Below are positions 25,784-35,204 of a stretch of DNA of 64,000 nt, piece after piece. Source of the DNA: Armatimonadaceae bacterium. GTDB taxonomy: Bacteria > Armatimonadota > Armatimonadia > Armatimonadales > Armatimonadaceae. The translations under genes and the position numbers were made by a program. The notes beneath the pieces were generated by a model. It did not search any database. It was not told the DNA's origin and was given only the letters and a program-made list of their open reading frames with translations. Positions within the stretch are counted from its first letter, which is position 1; each line of letters opens with the position of its first letter. The stretch spans positions 1 through 64,000 of the forward strand of contig JAUJOK010000020.1 in the NCBI GenBank assembly GCA_030447685.1, written 5' to 3'.

Positions 25784-26365
25784 GTGTCCGACCCGGAAGA
25801 TTTGATTCAGATACTGGCGCGGGCGTTCGATGCGGCAGGCATTACCTACTGGGTAGGCGGTTCGATGGCGAGTACGATCCACGGCTTTGCTCGATTGACC
25901 CAGGACGTGGATATAGTCGCGGACATGGGCGAGGATCAGGTGGAGGCCTTTGTCGCGGAGCTTGCGGACAGGTTCTACGCCGACCCGGACATGATGCGCG
26001 AGGCGATTCGGACACGCTCTTCGTTCAATATTATCTACCTGGCGACGATGATGAAAGCGGACATCTTTATCATGCCGGACACAGACTGGGCGCGCTCCGA
26101 GCGTGCCCGGCGACAGCGGGCGCGAGTAGGGCAGTCTGCGGAGGCAGTTTACGTCGCCAGCGCCGAGGATATGATCCTGCAAAAGCTGGAATCGTATCGG
26201 CTGACCGGGGAACGCTCCGACCGGCAATGGGGAGATGTGCAGGGTATGTTGAAGGTGCAGGGGAAGGCGCTTGACTTCGACTATCTACGGCGGTGGGCGG
26301 GCGAGTTAGGGCTTAATCAGCTTTTAGATCACGCCTTTGACGATGCCGGTATAAAGGAAGGCTGA
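25784..26365 (+). CDS. DUF6036-like nucleotidyltransferase-fold protein
   Basis: 193 residues. The motif YWVGGSMASTIHGFARLTQDVDIVADM contains GG(S) followed by DVD, the metal-binding signature of minimal nucleotidyltransferases. FNIIYLATMMKADIFIM supplies the third acidic position, and VASAEDMILQKLESYRLTGE is the conserved downstream helix. Proteins of this fold act as AMPylating antitoxins (MNT), AbiEii-like toxins or orphan enzymes. The start is GTG 25784. It is followed after about 45 bases by a bidirectional terminator. Confidence 0.85.
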   Translation: MSDPEDLIQILARAFDAAGITYWVGGSMASTIHGFARLTQDVDIVADMGEDQVEAFVAELADRFYADPDMMREAIRTRSSFNIIYLATMMKADIFIMPDTDWARSERARRQRARVGQSAEAVYVASAEDMILQKLESYRLTGERSDRQWGDVQGMLKVQGKALDFDYLRRWAGELGLNQLLDHAFDDAGIKEG

Positions 26366-26409
26366 GCCTGCCTGCAATAAGGAGTGGGCGCAAGTAGGCA
26401 CCGTCAAAC

Positions 26410-26437
26410 AAACCCGGCGAGGAAGATCGCCGGGTTT
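26410..26437. terminator. Bidirectional Rho-independent terminator
   Basis: AAACCCGGCGA (26410-26420) pairs with TCGCCGGGTTT (26427-26437) around a GGAAGA loop, with T or A runs on each side. It serves both the nucleotidyltransferase gene and the converging sigma factor gene. Confidence 0.88.
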
Positions 26438-26440
26438 TGC

Positions 26441-27412
26441 TCAGGAAACGACAGTTTCGCGGAGCCTGCCGCCGACATCGGCGCGGCGCAGTTTTTGCAA
26501 AGCCGCCGCCTCGATCTGGCGGGCGCGCTCTCGCGAAAGGTGCAGCGCCTTGCCGACCTGCTCCAGCGTCATCGGCGCGTCGCTCTCCTCGGAGAAGCCG
26601 AAACGCAGCGACAGCACCTCGCGCTCGCGCGGCGTCAGCGTGTGCAGAGCGCGTTTTACTTCGTCACGCAGCACATGGCGGAACAGGCGCGACGACGGCG
26701 AAGCGGTCTCCTCGGCGGGCAGCAGATCGCCCAGACGGGTTGTGCTTTCCCCGGCGGGCGCATCCAGCGACATCGGCTCCGGTGTCTCCGAGCGCAGCAG
26801 CGTTTCCACCTTGTCCGCCGGGATCGCGGCCTCGGCGGCGATTTCCGCCGTCGTCGGAGGCCGGTTCAGGCGCGTTCCCAGTGTTTCCCGCACCCGCTTG
26901 ATACGGCCCAGGCTCTCGACGGCGTGCGACGGCAGCCGGATCGTGCGTCCCTGGTTTTCGATGGCGCGTCCCAGCGCCTGCCGAATCCAGTGCGTCGCAT
27001 ACGTTGAAAAGCGGAAGCCGCGCCGCCAGTCGTATTTATCGACGGCGTGAATCAGACCCAGGGTACCTTCCTGAATCAGATCCTCCAGCGGGATGCCCCG
27101 ATTCTGATATTTTTTCGCGATACTCGTAACCAGCCGCAGATTGCTGTTGACCAACTGCTCGCGCGCTTTGGTGTCGCCGCGCTCGGCGCGTCGGGCCAGC
27201 CGCAGCTCGTGGCAGGCGGACAACAGCCCACCGGTCGGACCGCCTCGCTTCGCCGCGAAGGGCACGTCCGGAATCGGCTCGTCGTTTTTACTGAGATGCG
27301 CCGAAAACGCTTCCGTGGTCCCTTCTTCTTCGTGTTCGGTGGCGTTGTTTATATTCAACTCCGCGCCTTCGCGCCGAGTGGTTTGGGTTCTCTTCAGCAT
27401 AGTCGTACTCAT
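26441..27412 (-). CDS. Sigma-70 factor (group 2, SigA paralogue)
   Basis: About 323 residues from ATG 27412 (AAAGG just upstream, AAGGAGG further). Region 2 is [20 protein letters not shown] through [24 protein letters not shown]. Region 3 follows ([15 protein letters not shown]), then region 4 ([18 protein letters not shown], ending [18 protein letters not shown]). Region 1.1 is absent. It is therefore a non-primary, housekeeping-like sigma factor that recognises -10/-35 promoters like SigA (45274-46683) and probably directs stress or stationary-phase genes. Its gene follows pnkp after 78 bases on the same strand. Confidence 0.92.
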   Translation of the reverse strand: MSTTMLKRTQTTRREGAELNINNATEHEEEGTTEAFSAHLSKNDEPIPDVPFAAKRGGPTGGLLSACHELRLARRAERGDTKAREQLVNSNLRLVTSIAKKYQNRGIPLEDLIQEGTLGLIHAVDKYDWRRGFRFSTYATHWIRQALGRAIENQGRTIRLPSHAVESLGRIKRVRETLGTRLNRPPTTAEIAAEAAIPADKVETLLRSETPEPMSLDAPAGESTTRLGDLLPAEETASPSSRLFRHVLRDEVKRALHTLTPREREVLSLRFGFSEESDAPMTLEQVGKALHLSRERARQIEAAALQKLRRADVGGRLRETVVS

Positions 27413-27490
27413 GGCCTTTCTGTACCCTCCTTGGTTTGTACCCCACACCTACCCCGTTGCGTTTCCATATCGGGCAAGAAAGGCAAAAAA

Positions 27491-30088
27491 TTAAAGGCGC
27501 GGGTCAACCGGCTCGCTTTCCAGTGCGAGAACGCCGAACGCGCATTCGTGAACACGGCGCAGCGGCTCGCGCTGCACGAACCGTTCCAGACCCTCGACAC
27601 CGAGCGCGAACTCCTTCGATGCCAGCGCCCGCTTCGCGCCCAGTCCCCGCTCACGCAGGCGCGTCAGATTTTCCGGCTCCGTATACGCCGGGCCGTAGAT
27701 GATACGCAGATATTCGCGCCCCCGCACCTTCACAGCGGGCTGGCAGCCGCGCCCGCGCCCACCGACCCTTTGCGGCAGAAAATCGCGTGGCTTTACCACC
27801 ATTCCCTCGCCGCCCGCGCCGGTTTTGCGCTCCCACCAGGTTATTCCCGCCTGCCGGGACGCCGCATCGCTCGTATCCACTTCCAGCGTGTCGGTGATCT
27901 GGAAAAGCGGCGACTGCGCGGCAAGGCGTGCCAGCGTTTCGATGTGCCAGATGTGGTCGCGGTCCAGCAGTGTCCGCCCCTCGACGGCGAGCAGGTGAAA
28001 CGGCGCGAGTTTCAGGTCCGTAAGACTGCGGACTTCCCAGCAATAGCGCGCATAGGCGACGGCATACGATTCGATGTCGGCAAGGCGAACCTGAAGCTGC
28101 TCGGCGATCTTCTCCGCGCCCGCAATTCCGCGCATTGCGGCGGAGCGGGCGGCATTAAGCTCCGCCTCCACCGCTGCGCGACCGGCGGCGGCTACCGGTG
28201 CATACTGCTCGCGCAAAAGCCCCTGCGCCTTGGCATTCCAGGGCATCAGCTCAGCGTCCAGGCAGCACCAGTCGGTTTCCAGTTCGTCCCACAGATTCGC
28301 CGCCTCCAGCGCCCGCGCTACCTCCGATAGGAAGGCATCCGCAAGTGATGCGTCCTCGAAAAAAGGGCGGCCCGTGCGAGTCAGAATCGCGCCTCGCTCC
28401 CCGTCGTTCGCCCCGAAACGGGCACGGGCCGCCTGGGCATCGCGGCAGACAATCAGCACGGCGCGCGAACCCATGTGCTTTTCCTGACACACTACGCGCT
28501 CAATGCCCTTTCCGGCATAATAGGCGAAGGCTTCCGCCGGGTGCTCCAGCCATTCCTCTGTTTTGGATGTCTCGACCGGACTCATGGTCGGCGGCAGGTA
28601 CAGCAGCCAGCGCGGGTGCGCGGCGAAGCGGCTCATCACCTCCAGCGCGGCGGCGGCGTTCCCTTCCGCAACGAGAACATTGCCCGCCAGCCGCGTCTCA
28701 ATCACGCGCCGTCCGGTGAAATCGCCGATGTTCAGAAGGTCATCGTGCCGCCACTGCTCGGAGATAGCCGCTCCTCTGGCCCCCCCCGCCCCCAATAATG
28801 GGCGACCGTCGCCTGCGGGGGGGGCCAAAGAAGCGGCATACACGGCGCGGGCGTGAATGGAGACAATCTCCTTTTCCGGCCAGCGCAGGGCCGAAAGCGC
28901 GCCGCCGAAAACGCAGCCGGTATCTATATTGAGCGTGTTGTTCAGCCACTGGGGTGGGCCGGGGACCGGCGTATGGCCGTAAACCACGACGGCTTTTCCG
29001 CGATATTCCGCCGCCCAATCCCAGCGCACGGGCAGGCCGAACTCATCGGTTTCGCCGGTCGTCTCGCCGTATAAGGCGAAATCACGGACACGGCCCGAAG
29101 CGCGGCCCTGCATCTCTTCTTTCATCCCGGCGTGCGCGGCGACAAGCCGGCCCCCGTCCAGCCATAGATGCGACACCAGACCGTCCACGAAGGCGACAAA
29201 GCGCGCCCGGAAGGCTTCGCGCTCCGGCTCCGGCAAAGCCTCTATCTGTGCCAGTGAGTCGCCCAGGCCGTGCGTAATTTGAACGCTGCGGCCCTGCAAG
29301 GCGCGCATCAGCTTGTTATCGTGGTTGCCGGGGACACACAATGCCGCGCCCGCTTCCACGGCGTCCATTACCAGGGTCGCCGTTTCCACAATCTTCGGCC
29401 CCCGGTCTACCAGGTCTCCCAGGAACAGCAGGCGACGCCCTGCCGGGTGACGCCATACGTTCGCTGCATCCGGCGCATATTCCAGCCGCGTGAGCAGTTC
29501 GGATAGCTCGTCGTAACAGCCGTGAACGTCGCCGATCAGGTCAAAGGGGCCGGTGACGTCTCGCTTGTCCGTCCACAACGGCGCGCGGGTGATTGTGAGG
29601 TTCGCTATCTGCTCTTCGCCGCCCAAGTGGTAAACATGACGGAAGCCCTCGCGGCGCAGGTTTCGCAGCGAGCGGCGCAGCTCGCGCGCATGCCGCTCGA
29701 CCACATGCTTCCCGAAGTCGCGGTTCGTGCGGCCTCTGTTGCGGTCGTGGCAGACTCGCTCCGGCACGTCCAGAGCAATGGCGACCGGCACGGCATGAAA
29801 TCGCTGCGCCAGTTCCAGAAGCGGCTTGCGCGCCCCTTCCTGAACATTGGTAGCGTCAATCACCACCAGACGGCGGCGGCGCAGGCGGATAGCGGCTAAA
29901 TACTGGAGCGCGTCGAAGGCGTCACCGGTGGCATCCTGGCTGGCTTCGTCGTCGGAAACCAGGGCGCGGAAGTGGTCGGACGAAAGCACCTCGGTCGGCA
30001 GGAAATGCTTTGCCGCGAACGTGCTTTTGCCGCTGCCCGACGCTCCCAGGAGCACGACCAGTGAAAAATCGGGGATCTCGATGTTCAT
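27491..30088 (-). CDS. pnkp: Polynucleotide kinase-phosphatase-ligase (RNA repair)
   Basis: 865 residues in the three-domain order of bacterial Pnkp. The 5'-OH kinase has its P-loop GASGSGKST at residues 15-23. The 2',3'-phosphatase is a calcineurin fold with DLIGDVHGCYDEL, GDLVDRGP, VPGNHDN and GHTPVPG. The ligase-like adenylyltransferase has nucleotidyl Lys537 in EKHMGSR. With Hen1, Pnkp repairs RNA cut by ribotoxins and marks the junction by 2'-O-methylation. Residues about 421-437 are an in-frame 51-bp palindromic insertion between phosphatase and ligase. The gene is 9 bases downstream of a PhyH gene and about 5.4 kb downstream of hen1 on the same strand. Confidence 0.95.
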   Translation of the reverse strand: MNIEIPDFSLVVLLGASGSGKSTFAAKHFLPTEVLSSDHFRALVSDDEASQDATGDAFDALQYLAAIRLRRRRLVVIDATNVQEGARKPLLELAQRFHAVPVAIALDVPERVCHDRNRGRTNRDFGKHVVERHARELRRSLRNLRREGFRHVYHLGGEEQIANLTITRAPLWTDKRDVTGPFDLIGDVHGCYDELSELLTRLEYAPDAANVWRHPAGRRLLFLGDLVDRGPKIVETATLVMDAVEAGAALCVPGNHDNKLMRALQGRSVQITHGLGDSLAQIEALPEPEREAFRARFVAFVDGLVSHLWLDGGRLVAAHAGMKEEMQGRASGRVRDFALYGETTGETDEFGLPVRWDWAAEYRGKAVVVYGHTPVPGPPQWLNNTLNIDTGCVFGGALSALRWPEKEIVSIHARAVYAASLAPPAGDGRPLLGAGGARGAAISEQWRHDDLLNIGDFTGRRVIETRLAGNVLVAEGNAAAALEVMSRFAAHPRWLLYLPPTMSPVETSKTEEWLEHPAEAFAYYAGKGIERVVCQEKHMGSRAVLIVCRDAQAARARFGANDGERGAILTRTGRPFFEDASLADAFLSEVARALEAANLWDELETDWCCLDAELMPWNAKAQGLLREQYAPVAAAGRAAVEAELNAARSAAMRGIAGAEKIAEQLQVRLADIESYAVAYARYCWEVRSLTDLKLAPFHLLAVEGRTLLDRDHIWHIETLARLAAQSPLFQITDTLEVDTSDAASRQAGITWWERKTGAGGEGMVVKPRDFLPQRVGGRGRGCQPAVKVRGREYLRIIYGPAYTEPENLTRLRERGLGAKRALASKEFALGVEGLERFVQREPLRRVHECAFGVLALESEPVDPRL
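28777..28827. repeat. 51-bp palindromic insertion inside pnkp
   Basis: Perfect 13-bp arms 28777-28789 (TGGCCCCCCCCGC) and 28815-28827 enclose 25 bases. Total length 51 is divisible by three. It encodes a Pro/Gly-rich linker of 17 residues at the boundary of the phosphatase and ligase domains. Equivalent in style to the Rickettsia palindromic elements that insert in frame in genes. Confidence 0.75.
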
Positions 30089-30097
30089 GACAAAGTG

Positions 30098-30958
30098 TCA
30101 CATATACCCGGCGACGCCTAAAAGTTCGCGCGTTTCTTCGTCCACGTCCGGGTTTTGCAGAAGGCGCGTGGTCAGGCCGTCCGGGGGCTTGACGCCGTAG
30201 ATGGCCTGCTTGTTCCAGGCGGGGCCGTAGCCGAACAGCAGGAGACGCCGCAGCGTTCCGCCGGGCCGGGTCGGGAGCGCGCGGTGCCACAAACTGCCGT
30301 GGGCGAGAACGCAGCTTCCGGCGGGCAGGGGAAGCACGACCTGGCCGGGCTTGTCACTGAAATCGTCTTTTTCCAGGTCTTCTTCGATCCAGTTGTGCGA
30401 GCCGGGAACCACGCACAGCGGCCCGTTTAACTCGTTCGTGTCGTCCAGGTACAGCAGAACGTCCATGGTGAGCGGGCGCGTGAGCAGGGGCGGCAGCGGG
30501 TCGGGGATAAGGCGCTGGTGGAAATGCCATTCCGTCTCCTGGTGGGGATCGTCGGGGAAGCAGATGCGCGCCGTGAACCCACGCATCTGGACTGACGGCC
30601 CGAACAGGGCGCGGGCGATGGACAGAGTCGGCGGGAAACGAAGAAAATCGAGAAAAGCGGGATGCTTGTCCATCAGGTGGCGCAGGAAGATGCCGCCGAA
30701 CGCTTTGCCGCCGCCGCGCTCGATATGCCCGTCGTCCGTCATGACCTCATCCAGCGCAGCGCGCAGCCGCTCGACCTGCTCCATCGGCAGCAGCCGCTCG
30801 CGCACCAGATAGCCGTCACGGGTGAACTGCTCGATCTCCTGCGGCGTCGCCAGAACCTCGACATCGCGAACCGGGAATTTGCGGTGCGAGTCACGAATGC
30901 GGTAGGTGATCATGTGGCGTCCGGGAATGGCTTCCTCATGGAAGGGGATAGAGTTCAT
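30098..30958 (-). CDS. Phytanoyl-CoA dioxygenase (PhyH) family protein, third copy
   Basis: 286 residues, only distantly similar to the tandem pair at 9537-11254. The Fe ligands are His and Glu/Asp in TEWHFHQRL and the distal His in SLWHRALP. A 2-oxoglutarate arginine lies in the following GTLRRLLLFGY segment. LCVVPGSHNWIEEDLE is the family's PGSH motif. ATG 30958 has AGGAGG upstream. It is 9 bases ahead of pnkp and should be co-transcribed with it, so a role beside RNA repair is possible but unsupported; the substrate is unknown. Confidence 0.87.
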   Translation of the reverse strand: MNSIPFHEEAIPGRHMITYRIRDSHRKFPVRDVEVLATPQEIEQFTRDGYLVRERLLPMEQVERLRAALDEVMTDDGHIERGGGKAFGGIFLRHLMDKHPAFLDFLRFPPTLSIARALFGPSVQMRGFTARICFPDDPHQETEWHFHQRLIPDPLPPLLTRPLTMDVLLYLDDTNELNGPLCVVPGSHNWIEEDLEKDDFSDKPGQVVLPLPAGSCVLAHGSLWHRALPTRPGGTLRRLLLFGYGPAWNKQAIYGVKPPDGLTTRLLQNPDVDEETRELLGVAGYM

Positions 30959-31043
30959 GCGGCGAATCTGCCTCCTTTTTCTTTTGGTTGTACCCCGACA
31001 ATAAGAAAGTGGCGTTGCCTCTGCAATACGCCCTCCGGGGAAG

Positions 31044-32138
31044 CTACCGGGTCTTACCGGTCAAAAAATAGGTCTGCATCGGCCCTTTGCCCTTGATCTC
31101 CACCGGACCGCGCTGCTCGAAGCGGTAATGGTTACGCAGCCGCTGATAGGTCGCTTCCGTCACCTGAATCGCGCCGTTGACGCCGTGTGATTCCATGCGG
31201 CTGGCGATATTCACGGTGTCGCCCCAGAGGTCATAGACGAACTTGCGCGCGCCGATGACCCCGGCAACCACCGGCCCGGAATGGATGCCGATACGCATCC
31301 GAAGCGGCCCACCGTGCGGCGCGGCGCGGCCCGCCATTTCATTGCACAGCGCCAGCGCCAGTTCGGCGGCGGCTTCCGCGTGGTCGGAGCGCGGCGTCGG
31401 CAGACCGCTCACCGCCATGTAACAGTCGCCGATAGTCTTTATCTTTTCCAAACCATGCCGCTCGGCCAGGCGGTCCAGAAAAGAGAAAACATCGTTCAGC
31501 CAGATAACCACCGCTTCAGGAGCCAGTCCCGCCGCGATGGACGTAAAATCAACGATATCGGCGAACAGAACCGTGGCCTCCGGGAAGCTGTCCGCGATGA
31601 TGCCGTCCTCTTCCCGCTTGAGCCGGTCGGCGATGGGGCGGGGCAGAACATTGAGCAGCAGCCGCTCGGAAAGCTCTCGTTTCGCGTCCAGATCCTGCAT
31701 GGCCTGGGCCAGCCTGCGGTTACGGTCCTCCAACTGAAGATGCAGGAGCCGCGTTTCCAGCAGGTTGCGGATGCGCGCTGAAACTTCGTCGAAGTCGAAG
31801 GGCTTGGACAGGAAGTCACGCGCGCCTTCGGATAGAGCGCGGCGCTTGGCTTCCGGGCTGATGTCGGCGGTGAGCACCAGAATAGGAACATACGCGTCCG
31901 GCGGGATAGATTCACACATCTGCTCCATGACCGCGAAACCGTCCTGGTGCGGCATGTGCAGGTCGAGCAGGACGAGGTCGGGAGCAAGCGCGCGGAACAA
32001 GGGCACCGCCTGGCGCGAATCGGTCGTGCCGTGTATATTCGTGTAACCTTCGTCCGCCAAAACCGCTTCCAGCAGCTCCACATTGGCCTGCTGGTCGTCC
32101 ACGATCAGGATCGTGGCGCTTTTCAGGTTGTTGTTCAA
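31044..32138 (-). CDS. Response regulator with class III adenylate cyclase output
   Basis: 364 residues. Receiver domain at 8-125 with phospho-acceptor Asp59 (LVLLDLHMP), Thr90 and Lys112. A coiled-coil signalling helix follows (130-175). The class III cyclase domain runs 185-360, with metal Asp194 (LFADIVDFTS) and Asp238 in EKIKTIGDCYMAVSG; the YDLWGDTVNIASRM segment has the Asp that favours ATP. It should make cAMP when phosphorylated by the histidine kinase whose stop codon overlaps its start by 4 bases. A clear two-component pair. Confidence 0.93.
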   Translation of the reverse strand: MNNNLKSATILIVDDQQANVELLEAVLADEGYTNIHGTTDSRQAVPLFRALAPDLVLLDLHMPHQDGFAVMEQMCESIPPDAYVPILVLTADISPEAKRRALSEGARDFLSKPFDFDEVSARIRNLLETRLLHLQLEDRNRRLAQAMQDLDAKRELSERLLLNVLPRPIADRLKREEDGIIADSFPEATVLFADIVDFTSIAAGLAPEAVVIWLNDVFSFLDRLAERHGLEKIKTIGDCYMAVSGLPTPRSDHAEAAAELALALCNEMAGRAAPHGGPLRMRIGIHSGPVVAGVIGARKFVYDLWGDTVNIASRMESHGVNGAIQVTEATYQRLRNHYRFEQRGPVEIKGKGPMQTYFLTGKTR

Positions 32139-35100
32139 GTCGTGAGCGACCCCCCTGCCGGCTCCTTTTCCAGGATTTCATCAATCGTCTTCAAGAACTG
32201 CTCGACATCGAGCGGCTTGGTCAGATAGCCCTGCGCCCCCGCCTTCAGCAGCCGGGTGATACTGCCGGGCGTCGCATCGGCACTGATAACGATGACCGGA
32301 ATGTCGCGCGTCGACGGATGGCTTTGCAGCCGCTTCAGCACTTCGTCGCCAGGCATATCCGGCAGGTGCAGGTCCAGCAGGATCAGGTCGGGCTGGTGCT
32401 CTAAGGCCAGATCAAGGCCCAGCCGCCCTTGCAGCGCCGATAAAAGCGTCACTCCCGCACGCTCGGAAAGGATGGTCTCGATCAGGCTCAGGTTCGCCAG
32501 GTTGTCTTCTATATACAGCAGCGTAGCGTAGTTTTCGGGGGCGGCGACGGCCACTTCTCCAGGGGTTCCCGCCGCGCCGGGGCCGCCGCCACTACGCTCC
32601 AGCCGCTCCAGCGGGCTTTCCACCAGCGCCAGCGCGACCGTAAAGACGCTGCCTTCCCCGGCCACGCTTTCCGCTGTCAGCGCGCCGCCCATCGCCTCCA
32701 CCAGCCGCCGGGACAGCGCCAGCCCCAGGCCGGTGCCCTCGACATCCGACTGCTCCGCCCCCAGCCGCTCGAAGGGAATAAAAAGCCGCGCCATCTTTTC
32801 CGGCGCGATACCCTGTCCGGTGTCGCGCACCCCGATGCGCAGGTTCGCCCTCGTTGCGGCGTTGCTGGTGTCTATCTCACTAAACAGAGAGACGCTTCCC
32901 CCCGCGCGATTGTATTTCACGGCGTTGGACAGCAGGTTCAGCAATACCTGCGTGAGGCGCTGACGGTCGGCCAGAACATATTGGTCCGATTCCAGGGCCG
33001 TGCCGCCGTCGATCCGGCAGCCGCGCTGGGCCGCCAGCGGCTGAATCAGGTTTATCGCCTCCTGCACGACACTGCCGACACGGACCGGCTCCAGCGAAAA
33101 CTGCGCCTGGTTCGCTTCGATACGCGCGATGTCCAGCACTTCGTTGATCAGGCCCAGCAGATGGCGTCCCGCCTTCAGGATGTGATCTACGCTCCGGCTT
33201 TGCTCCGGCGCGAGGGCGCGGCGGGCCAGAAGCTGGGCAAAGCCCAGGATGCTGTTCATCGGGGTACGCAGTTCGTGGCTCATGCGGGACAGAAACTCGC
33301 TCTTGGCCTGGTTGGCGGCCTCGGCCTCCTCTTTTGCCTGGCGCAGCGCCTCCTCGGCCTGCTTGCGGTCGGTAATGTCCCGCAGGTAGGCCGTGAACAA
33401 CGGTGAATCCGAAAGCGGTATGGCGGTGGCGGCCAGTTCGACGGTGATCTGCGCGCCGTCCTTACGCAGCGCGGGCACCTCGATACGCTTGTTCAGCACC
33501 GGCCCTTCGCCGGTTCGCAGGTAGTGGGCGATTCCCCGGTTGTGCGCTTCGTGGAATGCGGGCGGGACGATCAGGTCGTTCAGGTCCTGGCCGAGCGCCT
33601 CGGCGCGCGTATAGCCGAAGGTCGCCTCCGCCGCCGGGTTGAACTCGACAACGCGGCCTTCGTGGTTTATGGTGATAACACAGTCCAGGGCATGCTGAAT
33701 GACGGCACTGCTGCGCGCCTCGCTTTCGCGCAGGGCCGCCGCCGCGCGCTTGCGCTCGGAGATATCGCGCGTATTGACCACCACGCCCGCCGCCGTCGAA
33801 TCCGGCAGGAGCGTGCGGCCCACCGATTCGCAATCGGTATAGCTGCCGTCTTTGTGCCGGAAACGGAACTCCGCCGAACCGGTCAGGCCGGGGTTTTGAA
33901 CCACCTGCGCCAGAACTGCCGCTGTGTGCGCGATGTCGTCGGGGTGAAAATAGCTGAAGGCGTTACTGCCCACCATCTCCTGGCTGGGATAGCCGAAGAT
34001 ACGCTCCGCCGCCGGACTCTGATAGCGGATAACGCCCGTCTCAGCATCCAGAATAGTGATAACATCAGAGGCATTCTCGACCACCAGGCGAAACTGCTGC
34101 TCGCTGCGCCACCGCGCCTCTTCCGCCCGCTCGCGCTCGTCGATTTCGGCCTGCAGCGCGGCGTTTGCTTGAATCAAGGCCGCCGTGCGCTCCGCGACCC
34201 GCGCCTCCAGTTCGTCATGCGCGCGCCGCAGCGCCTCCTCGGCCTGCTTGCGCTCCGTAATATCCTGCACCTGCGAGATAAAATGAAGCGGGTTTCCCTC
34301 CGCGTCCCGCACCAGCGATACCCCGACCAGGCCCCAGAAATAGTGCCCCTGCTTGTGCCGATAGCGCTTCTCGACCTGAAAAGACTCAATCTCGCCGGAC
34401 ATCACGCGGCGCTGGCTGTCGTTCGTCTTTCGCAGTCCGCGCAGATCGTCCGGGTGGCTGACGCTGGCTGTGGTGAATGTCAGCATCTCTTCGGACGAAT
34501 AGCCGAACAGCGCGCAGAACGCCCGGTTGACCTGTAAATAGCGGTCATCAAGACCGACGATAGCCATGCCGATGGACGAGCGCTCAAAGGCGCTTTTGAA
34601 CCGCTCCTCGCTTTCGCGCACCTCATACTGCCGCCGGGCGGCCTCCAGCGCCAGCGCCACCGCCTCGGCGACCGACGCCGCGAACTCCTGCTCGTCTATC
34701 GTCCACTGCCGCTGCTGTTGCCCCGTGTGTTCGTGGCAAAGGATACCGGCGACTTCGCCGCGATGCCAGACGGGGACATCCAGCATGGCCGTAATGCCGA
34801 GCGGCTTCAGATAGGATTCGGTAAACTCGCTCGTATCGGGATCGGTGCGGGCGTCATCCGCCGCCAGCAGTCGCTTCTCGCTTAAAGCCTCGAAATAGCG
34901 CGGATAGTCTTCGGCCCGCAGCCGGGTTCCTTTTTCGTGCCGGTCCTCGCGCGCATCATAGAGGTTTTCGCAGACGATCTCGGAACGGTCTTTGCTGAAC
35001 AGCCAGACGCCAACCCGGTGCACCTCCAGCGCCGCCGCATCAGCCTGCGTTATCGTTTGCAGCGCCGCCTCCCAGACAGACGTATCCATCCGGGCCAATT

Positions 35101-35146
35101 CGCGGAGCGTCGCTTCATAAAGTGGGTTTCGCTGCCTTCTCTCCAT
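32135..35146 (-). CDS. GAF-PAS hybrid sensor histidine kinase
   Basis: 1003 residues, cytoplasmic. GAF domain about 5-165 (AADDARTDPDTSEF, AMLDVPVWHRGEVAG). Three PAS domains follow in the region 175-600, with linkers of the form ITERKQAEEALRRA. HisKA has phosphorylated His624 (MSHELRTPMNSILGF). The ATPase domain has GIAPEKMARLFIPFERL and GTGLGLALSRRLVEAMGG, and a C-terminal receiver has Asp925 (LILLDLHLPDMPG). It senses a small molecule or redox signal and passes phosphate to the cyclase response regulator next to it. I chose ATG 35146 with AGGAG just upstream; the frame is open further but unconvincing. Confidence 0.93.
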   Translation of the reverse strand: MERRQRNPLYEATLRELARMDTSVWEAALQTITQADAAALEVHRVGVWLFSKDRSEIVCENLYDAREDRHEKGTRLRAEDYPRYFEALSEKRLLAADDARTDPDTSEFTESYLKPLGITAMLDVPVWHRGEVAGILCHEHTGQQQRQWTIDEQEFAASVAEAVALALEAARRQYEVRESEERFKSAFERSSIGMAIVGLDDRYLQVNRAFCALFGYSSEEMLTFTTASVSHPDDLRGLRKTNDSQRRVMSGEIESFQVEKRYRHKQGHYFWGLVGVSLVRDAEGNPLHFISQVQDITERKQAEEALRRAHDELEARVAERTAALIQANAALQAEIDERERAEEARWRSEQQFRLVVENASDVITILDAETGVIRYQSPAAERIFGYPSQEMVGSNAFSYFHPDDIAHTAAVLAQVVQNPGLTGSAEFRFRHKDGSYTDCESVGRTLLPDSTAAGVVVNTRDISERKRAAAALRESEARSSAVIQHALDCVITINHEGRVVEFNPAAEATFGYTRAEALGQDLNDLIVPPAFHEAHNRGIAHYLRTGEGPVLNKRIEVPALRKDGAQITVELAATAIPLSDSPLFTAYLRDITDRKQAEEALRQAKEEAEAANQAKSEFLSRMSHELRTPMNSILGFAQLLARRALAPEQSRSVDHILKAGRHLLGLINEVLDIARIEANQAQFSLEPVRVGSVVQEAINLIQPLAAQRGCRIDGGTALESDQYVLADRQRLTQVLLNLLSNAVKYNRAGGSVSLFSEIDTSNAATRANLRIGVRDTGQGIAPEKMARLFIPFERLGAEQSDVEGTGLGLALSRRLVEAMGGALTAESVAGEGSVFTVALALVESPLERLERSGGGPGAAGTPGEVAVAAPENYATLLYIEDNLANLSLIETILSERAGVTLLSALQGRLGLDLALEHQPDLILLDLHLPDMPGDEVLKRLQSHPSTRDIPVIVISADATPGSITRLLKAGAQGYLTKPLDVEQFLKTIDEILEKEPAGGSLTT

Positions 35147-35204
35147 CTTCTCCTGACCTGTGTGGGAAACAATTAAATGTGCTGCGCCGTCGCAGTAAGC
35201 GCCG

